From: Sipunculus nudus
Lineage: Eukaryota; Annelida; Sipuncula; Golfingiida; Sipunculidae
Assembly (NCBI GenBank): GCA_026874595.1
Contig: CM049308.1
Location: 40,286,527 to 40,350,526 of the forward strand
Direction: 5' to 3'
DNA: 64,000 nucleotides
Part shown: positions 20,501-33,300 of the stretch, one piece after another
Layout of the letters: each line of letters opens with the position of its first letter
Numbering within the stretch: position 1 is the stretch's first letter
Notes under the pieces: model-generated
Seen by the model: only the letters and a program-made list of their open reading frames with translations
Told to the model about the DNA's origin: nothing
Database searches by the model: none
Translations under genes and position numbers: made by a program

Positions 20501-22913
20501 TTATATGGAAACATATTGTTCAAATGAAGGATCTTCTTTCAAAATATAATTGAAAAAGATAATAAAGAATGCATTGTCTGCAAAATGATTTTGGTCAGTA
20601 TGACAGAGGTACGATTAGGTTTAATTGTAATACCTTATTACCAGTTTCCATTACTCTATTGCACTAAATGGTCGTTGCCGCGTTTGTACCAAGAACTCAT
20701 TTTTATGTTGCTGTTCAATTAAGGAGTTTGTCGAAATATATTTAGGAAGAAAATTCCAATATCTTATTTTACAATAAATATCTATATTTTAATACATGCA
20801 CATGCATTATATATAACGTGCAGTTTTTCGTCATAACTTTGACCTACAGATTATTGAAGTCGCAAATGCAGCTTTCCTAATTAGGTGCACGATATTAGTG
20901 ACTACATACTGTGGTTGGCCTTTTATTCGCGAGGGTTTTAAATTCACGACATTCGCGAGGGGGGGGGGGGGCAATTATCGCGAAAATTAAACCTTGAATA
21001 AGATGCCACATCTGGACAGATGAACAGTAATTTTTTTTATAGCTTCGTAGGCATCTTACGTATATTGTAGATTCAATATCTGCGCAAAATTTGTTACCCC
21101 TAATTCGAAGATTGTTAACATATTATACAAGTGACCCATGGGTCATGACGCTCAGCTGACTGGGAAGAGATTCGCATAATAAAATTTTATCATCTGAATA
21201 GTAGTATATACCCATTCAACTGAAGCATCAAACAGATTAATCAACAGGCCAAGATTGTGTCTGCATTTATATATATTTCAAAAATAGATAAAAAAAGCGT
21301 AAACTTTAAAAAAATACAGGTGGCTTCACCAGTCTGCAGAAACTAATAAAATCACTTAATGGTCAATATACATGCAAAGAATCATGGTGATCTCTGCATT
21401 AGTTGTTCAGATACTTCAGCTTTTGTATCAAATTTTCCATTATTCTGAGGGATACTTCGGAGTCCTATAGCTTGAAGGATATGGGAAACAGAGAACTTAT
21501 TTCAGGTTTCCACAGACACTTTTCATGGGCCTCCTTGCATGACAAGAATGAAGATTCTAGGTCCAGTTGTTACTATTTGTACCCTGTTGACAGATAACCA
21601 CATCTTAAAAGGTCTCAAAAATAGAGAAAAAAAATCGTAAAAATTTGAAAAAAAAATAGAGGTGGCGCACCCAGTCTGCAGAAACTGATGAAACACCTCA
21701 TGATCAATATGTATGCGAAAAATCATGACCATCAGGGATGTAGTTATTGAGATACTGCAGGTTTTGTATCAAATTTTTCATTATTCTGTGGGTAATTTTG
21801 GAGCATACAGCTTAAAGGATGTGGGAAACAGAGACCTAATTTCAGGTTTCTATGGAGACTTTTCATGGGTCTCCCTGTGTGTCAAGAATGAAGATTCTAG
21901 GTCCAGTTGTTATGATTTGTGCCCTGTTAACAGAAGTTCATATCTTTAAAGGTCTCAAAAATAGAGAAAAAAATTCGTAAAAAAACCTGAACAAATACAG
22001 GTGGTGCCACCAGTCTGCAGAAACTGATGTAACAGTCCATAATCAATATCCATGCAAACAATTATGGTGATCTCTGCATTAGTTGTTCAGATACTTCAGG
22101 GTTTGTATCAAATTTTCTATTATTCTCAGCTGTACTTTGGAGTGCCTTAGCTCAAAGGATATGGATAAGAGAGACCTAATTTCTGGTTTTCTCGGAGACT
22201 TTTCTTAGGTCTCTCAGTGTGTAAAGAATGAAGATTCTAGGTCCAGTTTTAACGATTTGTGCCTTGATAACAGATGTTCACATTTTTAAAGGTCTCAAAA
22301 ATAGAGACAAAAATGCGTAAAAAATCGAAAAATACAGGTGGCGCCACCAGTCTGCAGGAACTGATGGAACATCTCATGATTAATATTGATGCAAAAAATC
22401 ATGACCATCAGTGATGTATTTAATGAGATATTGAAGTTTTTGTATGAAATTTTTGACTATTCTGGGGGGGGGGGGGGGGGGTACTTTGGGGCCCCATAGC
22501 TCGAAGGATATGGGCAACAGAGACCTAATTTCTGGTTAGGAGATTTTTCATGGACCTCTCAGAATGTCAAGTTATAAGTTTCTAGGTCCAGCGGTTATGA
22601 TTTGTGCCAGGTTAACGGACGGACGGACAGGCGGACAGACAGACGGACGACGGACAAAGGTTGATCGCTATAGCTCAGATGACTTACAGTCAGCTGAGCT
22701 AATCAATACTTTTGTATACCTGTCACTCTTGCATGAAAATTTTCATCTGTTCGATGTTCACTTAGATGCAAATGTTAAGATTTTGCGTACATAATATTTA
22801 ATTATAATGTACGTTGGAAGTTGTTGCATGGTAAATCGCGAAAATGACCCCCCCCCCCCCAGAATTAAAAAATCGCGAATATTTAACCTCGCGAATATGA
22901 AGCCAACCACTAT

Positions 22914-22987
<74 letters not shown>

Positions 22988-25900
22988 GAATCTCTTGGTT
23001 TCATCCAAAAAGATTATATTTAGAAGACTAGAAGACCAAAGTAATATTGCCGTTGCCAGTGACGGCAACAAAAACGGATAGATTCCGAACAACCCTATCT
23101 GAGAGAACACATGTGGATATTTGTCGGCAGGTTCCGCCAAGTAACCTGCAAGGAAACCATAAAGATACATTACATTGATGGTTACATAAATTTTCTTAGC
23201 AGGCACTGCCTCGAACTGCAATTACAAAAAGTGCTATACATTATCTTATCATTTGATTAATCATGTTATATGAATGAACGTAGGATTGATTTCTTTCTTA
23301 AACTTTAAACATAGATAATACTGGAAATTCTTTTATTGCCATAAACTCATACCTGCTATTAAGGGTCCACAGAAGACCCCCATACCCCACCCTACGACTG
23401 AAAGAATAGTCCCAAGTCCTTGACTGCTGTTGTCACAAACATCATATATCATCGCGTACTGGACACCCTGGATGCCTTTCAACAAATATAAATAAACAAG
23501 TTAATGTCATGAAATGGCGAATGTTTGGACTTATTCTACTTTATTTTCCTTTGTCCTAAGCCCTTTATATTTTGTGATAATTGTGTATTTTATAAGTCAT
23601 GATTTTTTATTACACTCTGTCAAATGCCCATAGGATACGCCCATGGTCTTCAAATCTTTAAAAATGATCTTTCTTATGTCACAATAAAGATTGACAGCAA
23701 TTTGATCTTGTACTCGACGTATTTTTCTGTATTTAGTACACTCTGTTAAACTCCCATAGGATATAATCTTCAGATCTTTAGATGATATTGCTTTCATCCA
23801 GCTACACACCCATGCATTCGATCAACCAAAGATAGAAAACAATGTCTGCCATTTATGTCATTTATTAAAATGACTCAATAATTCAGCTGACAGTGCACAA
23901 ATTAAATGTCAATCATAGCTTCTCAAGGGACACTGCCTGGTAAAATCAAACACAAAGTGACACAATTATAATTATTAACACAACACATAATGCTGGGGGA
24001 ACCAAAAAAAGGCCTTCCCTGCTTAAACACAAAGGCATAGAACTCAAGCATCGAATATGTAAATGTGGTGTAACACGTACGCTCTTTACACAGCGCTTTA
24101 CCTATAGGGCTACTTCCTATATCGTAAGGCGCTGTTTGTTATGACCTCGTATCCTGCTTTGCAACACCAGAGGGAAGCACTGTATTTTTGTCCAATCAGA
24201 TGAAACTTTGTGCTGGAAGACAAAGCCAAGCGAGGAATACACGGAGCCAATCATATTAATTTCTTTTTGAGTGACAGCTCATCCCCCAGCGTAACCGTCT
24301 GAACAGGCCACAGGCTCAGAGAGAATTGCCCCTGACGTGGTTTGCTTAGGGCCTTGGGCACATAGGATGCTCGGCCGGTGAGCTGTAATTCAAACGAAAC
24401 GTAACAACAAAGGCTGCGTGCACACCTCGCTGGCTGGTTTCAGTTCTGCAGACAACAGATACATGGCTACGCTAACACAGTCATAATGTCATAATCGAAT
24501 CGGTCGATGATGCGAGAATGCACAGGGAGCAATTTAATTTCGACCGGAAACTCATCAAACGGCGCTTGAAGCGCGGCAATGGGCGGAGACAGGATGCTTG
24601 TTGAGTGTTTGTTTATTGGCATCTGATTGGCTGCTTGTCACATCGTACGCACGTTTATATCAGTGGACAACCAACCGCCATCTGGTGTCTAAATATATCA
24701 TAAACGGTCAAAGCTGGCAGCGTGAAAATCAGTTGCTTCTTTAGAAGCGCAAGATTTCCGCTGCCTCGGGAGCGTATGTAACACGGAGCTCAAAAGAAAG
24801 AGCCATAGCTGAGGTAATTTTTTAACAAATAAAGAACCCATACAAAAACAATTTGACAAAGGTTGGAGGATGAGGAGTTGGTGGAAAAAGTAAAAATCCT
24901 TGCGACGTGCTGTTCAGTGGCATGGCGCAAGAGAAAAGACTGGTTATCCCATGTGGAACCCTGACTACGAATTCTGCGCATGCGCAGTGGAGTACTAACA
25001 ATGTGTGATAAATTGATAACCAATCAGAATCTGTTATCTCTCCACCTTCTGTATATGATAGATCACTAACTATATAAGTTATACATGAGAAACCTTGTAT
25101 GCATGTGTGGTGCTAAATGAATACTTTAATGGTCCTTCGAACCCTGAAAAGTCATATTTGTCAAAATAAAGATTTGGCACAATTTGATCCTGTACTCGAC
25201 GTATTTTTCTGAATACAAAAAAGTGCTAAGCAAACTATTCAACCTACTGTTAGCGATTCCGCTGACAAGTCTTGTGAAATAAGCAATTGGAAGTGACTTA
25301 GCGAAACCGAATGCCAAATCCAAGCTTCCAACTATCGCTGGTGAGAGAATCATGATTGGTCTTCTTCCAATAGAGTCCGACAGCAAACCCATGGGGTAGC
25401 TAATGAATTGAATATAGGTAAATATGAAGATTTAAGCTCATTACCAAAGTATCATACATTAAATCCATAAACCTTTCTCAAGTTAAACCACCACAGACTG
25501 GAAGAAATGCTTCCGTTTGTCTCGGTCTAAATAACAGAAAATTGTGGATTTTAAAGAAACGCCTGTTTTCACTTAAACTCAAAGGGAGAAGCCTGGAACC
25601 TTTATGGATCTACTTTTTTTCACTTTAATCTAAATATAATACCTAAAAATTGTTTAATTAAAGAACAATGTCTCCACAGTCAGGTAGGAAACCCCGTTAA
25701 TTTTTCCTTCTTTATATAAAGTAAATTGAGAAATATATTACCTTTTGACTAAACCTCTTTTTATTGAACTGTATGTAGTATTATTTCTTGAATTATATTC
25801 TTTTTTACTTCATTGCATTTTCAGAAGTGATAAAGAACGTAAAATGTCACGTACCCTCCAATACTCCTGCCCAGAAATAGACTTGATAAAACTAGGCCCA

Positions 25901-26068
25901 CATAAAATCCTTTGATTTCCTCACGGTAACCGAAGCTCTGGAAATTAATAATTCATTTGCTGATACGCTTAAATTATTCATCAACATAAATAACATGAGC
26001 ACTGCCCTCTGGTGTACGTGCATGAAACAAAAATATTGTCTCTCTCGCACGCATGAACACACGCACAC

Positions 26069-26119
<51 letters not shown>

Positions 26120-29100
26120 TATGTATGTATGTCGTATTTATAGGTATTTGTATGTAGCAGTATGTAATTGTTCGTAATATCTGTTTTTCAAATGATGCAT
26201 ATACATGTATCAATATCGCATAACACATATATTATACTAAATACTTACCCGCACCATGTCGGGGGAAAAGGGAAACACAAACGTGATGCTGAACCCGGCG
26301 CACATCTACAAGAGGAAAGTAATGATTTTAAATTTTATAAAAATGCTTGGTAAAGTCTTCATGAGTTGTATTGAATGAAACAGAACATGAACCAATGTTA
26401 CAGGTGCATTGCAAATATACAAATACAAGATATGACCTTTTATATACAATATATACAGAGTATTAGGGCTCACAGATATTTTAAGGAAGTCAATTCTCTG
26501 AGACCCTATGGGTGGAATTTTGCAGATCATATCTTTTTTAAATGAAAAAGGCTTTAAAAAGAAACAATAGTGTCAAACGGAAAAATCTTATTCAGGTTCT
26601 TTCTGACTGAAATCCACGCATACTTTTTGTTAGTATATACATGTATATGTATATATCACAGGAATGTTAACGTTATTATGCTAGAGCATGCTTTATAACA
26701 CTCTGGTTCATGTTTGAAGATAAATAAACATTTAAAATAATACGTGTATTGTCTCCTACGTACAGCTCAATTTGAATGAATACAAACATTTCCCACCAAA
26801 ATTAAAAAAAAAAAATTAATTTTTTTTAAACATTTTTTTTTAACCGCTTCAATTTTTTAATGCTAACTTAACTCTAATTTCATGTACATCTGCAGAATTG
26901 CATTCCAGTTTCGAACTGGGTGACATGGCAGTATCACCAGTATCTCTTATTTTATATCCTGGCGGTATCCAGGCCCGGTGACCACTGCACCTGCGGGCCC
27001 TGGGTGTCTAATCATTCCCATTGCTGGGTTATACCAACAAGGAACCCCAGAAAGGCGCACTCGTTTGTGAGCGAAACACGACCGCTGGGCACGGCCCTCT
27101 GTTAAGCCTGAAGAGCGATCGCCTGCATGGGTGGGGGCCGATCGTAAAAAATTTCACCGCCTTGGTAGAGATTTGAATCCACGATCACCCGGCTTTGTGT
27201 CCTGTACTCTACCCCAGAAGTCGGCAGAAGGACTTACTATCGATCTCCAAGTTTATATGTTGTAATGGTTTTTGTGTGTGCACATGGTGTATAAGACTAT
27301 GACCAAAGGTCCGATCCTGCGCTTACACATGCATCCCCTTGAAAGAAAGGAATCATGCATGAGGGTAAAAAAAAATGATGAAACACCATTTGGCAGCTTG
27401 AAAAAAATCTTGATTTGTGAAAATACGGCAACCACGTGACGTGGAGAAAGCAAACTGTTTGACAAAAATGTATTGACATATACAATAATACTTTGAGGAG
27501 AAAATTTTACTTCATTTATATTTAACCTTTGTTTGGTAACAGGTACGTACCCTTTAAATTTATGACCTGTCTTTAGCCACCACTATTTGGGGGCGAAAAA
27601 CTGTACGTGCTATAAAGGTCATCCTGTCAAGAGTGTTGTAGGCTTTTGAGGCTTACACGTGGATGTCCTTATTGACGGTCCCAGCAAAAGATTTTAAAGG
27701 TTTCATCATGTGTAACAGGGTCAAACGTCCATGGGTCACGGATGAATGATTTTAGGCGACTGTTTCTTATAACTAGGTCATTTTGAAACATGAGAATGAA
27801 CTGGATATCTGTGTCCCAATGAATGAACGCAAGACTCCGCCATTCACTTGTTCGGCCCATATTCCCAGGTTCATTCGTGCATAAGTGACTCTACATTTGT
27901 GAGTATTCCTTGATGACCATCCTGGATTCGAAGCATGCCCTAGATCCACAACAAAATCTAATCGATTGTTTATTGGCCCATTCCTGAAATGCTCTGAACA
28001 TTTCAAGTGATTCCGTTCATGATTGCTTGGGTTATGTTGTAAACAAACACAAACACACACACACACACGAACGGGAATGATCGCATTTGCCAAATATATA
28101 TGCCTACTCCATTCATCTGTGCAGCTCAGACGTGGTTTGAACGCTTCAGTCAGTGTATACTTCAAGCTCAACTTTCTTTCGGATTCTGTATTCTAGAGAT
28201 AGAGCACAGGTCTGAGTGCAGGGAGAGAGCACAGGTCTGAGTGATAGGAGATAAATAGTTTATATCCCGACCGAACAGCAATCAGCTTTTTCATGATTCG
28301 CTTCCACCTATGGTTTATTGTTTGGCCAAACGAATGGGTACTCTTTTGAAAGTTTTCGGTGTGATAAAAAAAATTGAAGACTAACACAAACCTCAGTCCC
28401 GTAGGTGCAATGGACACCGGGATATAAAGTGTGCTACTGTCCTGTAATATAGCCCAATACCTAAACAGAATCCGTGAGATATACTGAGTTTAGCTGAGAT
28501 GTACTGAGTTATTCGGTTAAACCTACCTCAATCAGCTTCCGTACGTCACTGAAAGTATAAAACAAGGTCTAATCCTGACTTTTCGATAGGTTCCTTTTGA
28601 TATATTATAATCAGGCCACGGTGACCTGTGCCCTTATAATCAAGTTCATTTATTTATTTATTTGTAATTTTAACAGGAAAATTACAGCTATTAATCTAAA
28701 CATTAACATATACTTTAATCATTCAGTTCAAACTTGACAAACAATCAGGTTCTGGAAAATATCCTTGGAACGTCAAATTATTGATTTGTGACATATATTC
28801 TCAGACAAATTTATTTTATTGTATTTGTTTAGAATAAGATTATACATGTTTAATATTGAACCTAAGGGCGCGAACTGTATCCTGGAGACCATGGACGTTC
28901 AACATGCCATGCACGCCGGCTCTCCTGAAATCTTGAGACCCACATTAAAGTCACTGTGTCCATGTTCAGGCAAACACTTTGGGAGTAAGCTATAATACAC
29001 AAATTGTCATACGATAAGCGACCACTGAATGTATACGGATAAAATAGCATAAATCGGGCATAAATAATTTGCAGCCCAGAGTGGAAATTTAAAACGGATG

Positions 29101-29206
29101 CAGTAAGATAAAGCAGACATATAGATTCTATACAGACCGCTGATATCGTGACCAACGCCAGGGACCGCCTCACATTGTGTTGAGGTATACCGGATGATGT
29201 CGTCAT
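17528..29206 (-). CDS. MFS transporter, ZIFL-like, copy A (13 exons, 490 aa)
   Basis: Exons in transcript order: 29206-29138, 26305-26249, 25937-25855, 25399-25248, 23475-23353, 23145-22986, 20496-20360, 19844-19793, 19574-19468, 19279-19161, 18938-18865, 18538-18377, 17705-17528. All have GT donors and AG acceptors; phases close and the stop is TAA at 17530-17528. The start ATG opens MTTSSGIPQHNVRRSLALVT and exon 2 adds MCAGFSITFVFPFSPDMV. MFS motif A between TM2 and TM3 reads GLLSDSIGRRP (about residues 73-84), and GYLAEPADKYPHVFSQ precedes TM6. That segment resembles the GYLAQPAEKYP signature I know from plant and fungal ZIFL-type transporters, which move metal chelators, ions or auxin by proton coupling. 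The substrate of animal members is not established. A polar loop (exon 7) separates the two six-helix halves. The gene looks intact. The exon 6 donor abuts a (TA)n tract. Copy B is the upstream paralogue, same strand. Confidence 0.9.
17812..18150. repeat. ~40-bp tandem minisatellite
   Basis: About eight units of 36-45 bp carry gcttacagaattcctgataa followed by ...gaataaccaccagg. More degenerate units continue to about 18310. It lies in the last intron of transporter copy A (17706-18376). The copy B intron at the same place (34209-34862) has no such array. Confidence 0.9.
20908..22912. mobile_element. inverted-terminal composite element carrying a tandem array
   Basis: The left end (tgtggttggccttttattcg, then cgagggtttt and a second attcgcgag before a G-run) is the inverted copy of the right end (a C-run, aaatcgcgaatatttaacc, cgcgaatatgaagccaacca). 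Both ends carry a homopolymer (G13 at about 20958, C14 at about 22849) at equivalent positions. Inside is the 21150-22699 array element with its own 13-bp inverted ends. A short relative lies at 4678-5068. It occupies intron 6 of transporter copy A. No transposase is seen. Confidence 0.7.
21150..22699 (+). repeat. ~340-bp tandem array with GGACGGAC tail and 13-bp inverted ends
   Basis: The motif cagtctgcag recurs at 21330, 21672, 22011 and 22348, giving periods of 342, 339 and 337 bp. Each unit carries aggtggcgccacc-like, atgaagattctaggtccag and ggtctcaaaaatagag strings. The last unit runs into a ggacggacggacaggcggac stretch (about 22617-22655). The boundaries GCTCAGCTGACTG (21150-21162) and CAGTCAGCTGAGC (22687-22699) are perfect inverted repeats. 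The same unit family occurs reversed at 59.1-60.5 kb. Confidence 0.85.
22911..22984. repeat. (TA)n microsatellite abutting an exon donor
   Basis: About 37 TA units, with one short interruption, run directly up to the 5' splice site of transporter copy A exon 6. The intron therefore begins GTATATATATA on the - strand. Confidence 0.95.
24078..24776. mobile_element. 0.7-kb DNA transposon with 9-bp target duplication
   Basis: The ends TACGCTC...GAGCGTA are inverted, and a CAGCG block lies at the same offset inside each end (TACGCTCTTTACACAGCG versus TACGCTCCCGAGGCAGCG on the other strand). The flanks carry the direct repeat TGTAACACG on each side. The size of the duplication (8-9 bp) is compatible with hAT or Mutator-like elements. 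There is no transposase, so it is non-autonomous. It lies in intron 4 of transporter copy A. A ~0.1-kb derivative of the same element is at 53692-53798. Confidence 0.75.
26071..26116. repeat. (TA)n microsatellite
   Basis: About 23 TA units lie in the intron between exons 2 and 3 of transporter copy A. Confidence 0.9.
26930..27235 (-). repeat. tRNA-derived SINE, copy 2
   Basis: On the - strand, ggggtagagtacaggacaca (A-box region) is followed by gtggattcaaatctc (B-box region) and a body containing cgctcacaaacgagtgcgcc. The body aligns with copy 1 at about 460-560: caaacgagtgc, then taacccagcaatgggaatga, then ggcctgg. It lies in intron 1 of transporter copy A. Confidence 0.75.
27815..28095 (+). 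repeat. GCCTCCGCC-type dispersed repeat, copy 4
   Basis: It starts gaacgcaagactccgccatt and contains cgtgcataagtgactctaca and ttcatgattgcttgggtta, then an acacaca run and gaacgggaatgatcgcat. The closing GGCGGAGGC is not recognisable. It lies in intron 1 of transporter copy A. Confidence 0.7.
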
Positions 29207-29382
29207 ATTCTGTTTTAGAAAAATATTATTTATTTAATAATTATAATTATTATTATTATTATTATTATTATTAACAGTATATGATACATACGTTAAATGA
29301 TATGAGATAACACACACATATATATATACACATGTATCCCCAGTCCTTACCTCAGACACGTACACGCACATGCAGTTACATG

Positions 29383-29385
<3 letters not shown>

Positions 29386-29441
<56 letters not shown>
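29386..29441. repeat. (CT)n microsatellite
   Basis: About 28 uninterrupted CT units lie roughly 180-235 bp upstream of the copy A start codon (- strand gene). On the transcribed strand this is a GA tract in the likely promoter or 5' UTR. Confidence 0.95.
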
Positions 29442-29443
<2 letters not shown>

Positions 29444-30034
29444 ATGTAAATATAGATATAAATAAATCTATAATCTATATTTTCTCATATATCATAAATT
29501 CATTACATCCTAGTACCATGTGGGAGCATTTATAATAAAATAATGTTCACTGAGGCCTAGTTTGGTTCATATATCCCAAGCAGATAAGACGCCAATTAGC
29601 CAGGAACCCTTTACCCCCAAGCTAATCGTCCTATACCTTAACATCCTGCTGAAGAGTGGGAGCAACTGCTGCCTATCCACTTTTAAAGGACTACCCTTTA
29701 TATATATAACCCCCCCCCCCCCCCACACACACACACATACACGTTTTGCTGATTAAATGAGTTTGATTTTATCATTTAATATCGGCTCTGACTGTAATAA
29801 GTAAAAATTTCCCTCATATATCAATAAAAAAAAACATTTTTCACAAATGAAGAAAATTGCAGTATGACTGATAATATGATACGATTTCCTCCGTATCCAC
29901 GTCACTCTTGTTGTCAACCATTATGCGCTTAATTAATAAAAAAATCATGCCGGTTTCATTTAAGAATTTTAAGGAAAGCAATTTTACTCTTTGTTGAACT
30001 TTGAAACGATACATGCACTAACTTATTATTTTAT

Positions 30035-30039
<5 letters not shown>

Positions 30040-30086
<47 letters not shown>
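30040..30086. repeat. (TA)n microsatellite
   Basis: About 23 TA units in the intergenic DNA between the transporter copies. Confidence 0.9.
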
Positions 30087-30089
<3 letters not shown>

Positions 30090-30569
30090 AAATTGTTATT
30101 AAAATTTAAAAAAGGGGAAATCCTCCAACGCCCAACCCCCGCAGCCCGTGAACACACACGACAGTCGCTATTTTCCTAAAAACATGCAATGCAAAGTACA
30201 TTTTCGAATGGAAACTGCGCCCCTGCACAATTTCCAATATTCTGAAAATAAATGTATTACTTTATATGTATGCTGATAAATATGTTTATTATAACGTAAT
30301 CTATAACTGTATGGTCCAACAGAAACAAAATATGTCATTTATTTTCCTGTTTAAATGTAATAATAAAAGCATGTTATTGTAAATTTTGGCCAGCTGCCGA
30401 AGATACATTCGTATTAAGCCCCCCCCCCACCCCCACCCCACTTGATTGTATGTGTATTGGGTGGTGATGGTTGGTGGAGGTATTTTCCAGCATTTTATGA
30501 GTTTTATTATTTACTGGAAGGTTTTAATAAAATCTACCATCAGTGGACCTGAAATACATCGGTAGTTGT

Positions 30570-30815
30570 ATTATGTGGTTATAGGGTATGCATTTTAGAT
30601 TACTTACGTCACAAGTTACGTGCTTATATGGTACTTTAGATAACTGGTATATATTTTAGATTACTAACATGGTTATATAGGGCGTGTATTTTAGACTACT
30701 CACGTGGTTATATGGTATGTATTAGATATTATTTACATGGTTATATGGTATGTATTAGATTACTTACATGGTTATATGGTATGTATTTTTCAGACTACTT
30801 ACGTGATCTTAGTTA
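30570..30815. repeat. ~32-37 bp tandem minisatellite
   Basis: Six to seven diverged units contain ggttatatggtatgtatt followed by agattacttacat/gt. The last three units (about 30707-30806) are the most similar. Confidence 0.85.
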
Positions 30816-32214
30816 TAGGAAATCTTAAGAGAAAGTTTTCTATCCCCTCTGCCGGCAAACTCCTAGAGAAAGCTGATTTCTTTACATGTGAGATCACAAA
30901 AGATGACGTATGGGCAGGCAATTAGATTAATTAATGTGTCTTCAACGATGCGTGCAATTGTATACGTGGTATTTACAACCTGATTTTGACCTAAAAACTG
31001 TCCCCTTTAAAAAACTGTGCTAGATATAGGATCGAATAGAAGTGTAACAATTATGGCTTTCACATACCTTCAGGATGCGTAACAAGGTAGCCAGCCATAA
31101 ACGTATATTGTGCTTAAGTTCACCCCTAACGCCACATATATTTTTTCAAAATTTTACGATTTTTTCTGTAATTGCTACCTTCAAATCACAACAAATTTAA
31201 TGTTCTATCAGTTCCTAAAGGCTGGTTGTGCCTTTTGTATTATATTCATAGAATATTCGTATATCTGTTTAAACAGTCAGATCAGTGTAACACTCATACC
31301 AAAATGTGAATAAATAACATCAATTAGTAATTTAGTCATATATGTTTCAATGAATTGCCTAAATATAATAAAATGACTACTATGCTTTCATTACTGTCAA
31401 TGTTAAATACAGTTTTTTTAAAATAATTAAACAATAAATGCATTCAAGACCATGTACATTCTCATGCATATGATCTCTCCGACACAATAGTCTCAGGCCT
31501 TCCATGTCACTGATTAATAATTACACACTATAATAGCTTACATACACAGATTGTGTCTTTCTCATTTTAAGTATTTTACTGGGCGCTAGGAAAACTCCAA
31601 GCTGACAGCTTAAAACATAATTTCTCCTATTTATTTAATTGCATTTGTGTTCAAGGAGTATTTCTTGGAGAAACTTAAAAACACAAACATGTTGTCGATA
31701 ATAAAGGTTATATTATCAGATGAAACTTTTCAAATTCCAAAATTCGCCTATTGAAAAAGCAATTAAATAAGTTAAGAAGGGGTGATCCAGACTGATCCGG
31801 TCCAAGGATGAGTTTGTCAGGGCACAACCAGTTGACACGACCAGTTTGGTCCGCACCTGTACTTTTAATGTTTGAAGAACTGCATATTTGACCCTCATAT
31901 TTGACACTAAAATTGATCCAATCTTTACCTCAGATGAGCGTGAAATAAAGGTCGCAGTGAACAAATTTCAGATTTCCAATTAAGGAGTTTTTAAATTGTA
32001 CTCCCTAAATGGACGTTCTAGTACCAGCTGTTCCGATTTGTGCCTTGCTAATGGACGGACAACGGACAAAGCGTCATTGCATTACCTGCTTTACTTTCAG
32101 GCAGCTTAGCCAAAAATCTGGAAATATCTTTCACTTTTGATTATCAATTCATAGTATCTATAATTTGATGATCAACATCTTTTGTCAATTATTTGAACAA
32201 TATATTATATATTA

Positions 32215-33300
32215 TACTAGTTAATAAACCCGGAAACCGGGCCTTTATCGGTTGGGGATGTTTTAAAGGAGATGAGGAAGGTTTGTTCAATCTAGTTTTG
32301 TTCTAAAAGTTAAAATAAGAAAGAGAGATTTTAAGTGAGATACTGTCTCAATAAGATATGTACAATTATCTTTACATTTATTTTGTGGCACTGTGCTCGT
32401 GGCAGGAACTCATACGCCGGTATGTTTACCTAGAAGACCTGGTCAGTGATGATGTTTACATTTTCAAACCAGAATGGGTCGCTGGGGCATTCACATTTTC
32501 GATTATCTCTGACTGGTTATTATTATCTACTCTCCGGAGAGGATATAGTAACGCATCCCTTTGTGCGTCGGTCTGTCCGTCGGTCCTTCCGTCCGAAATT
32601 GACTTGAGGACCCATATTAAGCCAACCGTTTCACCAAAATCTTTCATTTTGCACTTGTCGCTCACCCACAAAAGGATAAATAACCTTATCAATTTTGAGG
32701 TCCCGGGTTCAAAGGTCAAGGCCACGGGACCAACTTCTTGATAAAAAAGCTTGTTGACCCATTTTAAACCGAACCGTTTGACCAAAACCTTTCATCTTTG
32801 ACATATGACTCACTCACCTATGGATGGATAATCCTTACGACTTTCAGGTCGCGGAGTCAAAGGTCAAGGCCACGAGGACCACTTCTTGAAAAAGCTTGTG
32901 GACCCATTTCAAGCCAAACCGTTCGACCAAGACCTTTCATCTTGCACATATGGCTCAACCACCAACAGATGAAGAACCCTATCGATTTTGATGGTCAAGG
33001 CCACAGGACCCACTTCTTGATAAAAATTGTGGACCCGTTTTAAGCCTTACCGTAAGACCAAATCTTTCATCCTTCACATATGGCTCACCACCCACAGATG
33101 GAGAACCCTTTTTTGAGGTCACAATGTCAAAGGCCAAGGCCACATCACCCACCTCTTGAAAAAGCTTTTGGAAGCATTAAAAGACCAAATCCTATCATCT
33201 TTCACATATGGCATCCCCGTCCACGGATGAAGAACCCTATTAAGTTCGAGGTCACAGCTGCCCATGTTAAAAATTGTGAAATACACCCACTATAGTTATG
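32215..33300 (+). repeat. GTCCGTC-headed tandem array (~120-bp units)
   Basis: It opens with an imperfect palindrome (aacccggaaaccgggcc, about 32226-32242), followed by a header at 32568-32592 (gtctgtccgtcggtccttcc). Then come about five units of 110-130 bp, recognised by acccattttaa(g)cc, aa(a/t)ctttcatcttgcacat, tatggctca and ggtcaaggccac. Conserved ggtcaaaggtcaaggccac strings recur at about 32708, 32857 and 33125. Confidence 0.75.

Noticed and set aside
24790-25023. Extra transporter exon in copy A intron 4
   Set aside because: No similarity to MFS sequence and no counterpart in copy B; exons 4 and 5 join in phase without it.
29332-29535. Leucine-serine repeat open frame
   Set aside because: It is a translation of the (CT)n microsatellite 29386-29441. 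The Arg-Glu frames at 44.2-44.8 kb are CT tracts read on the other strand.
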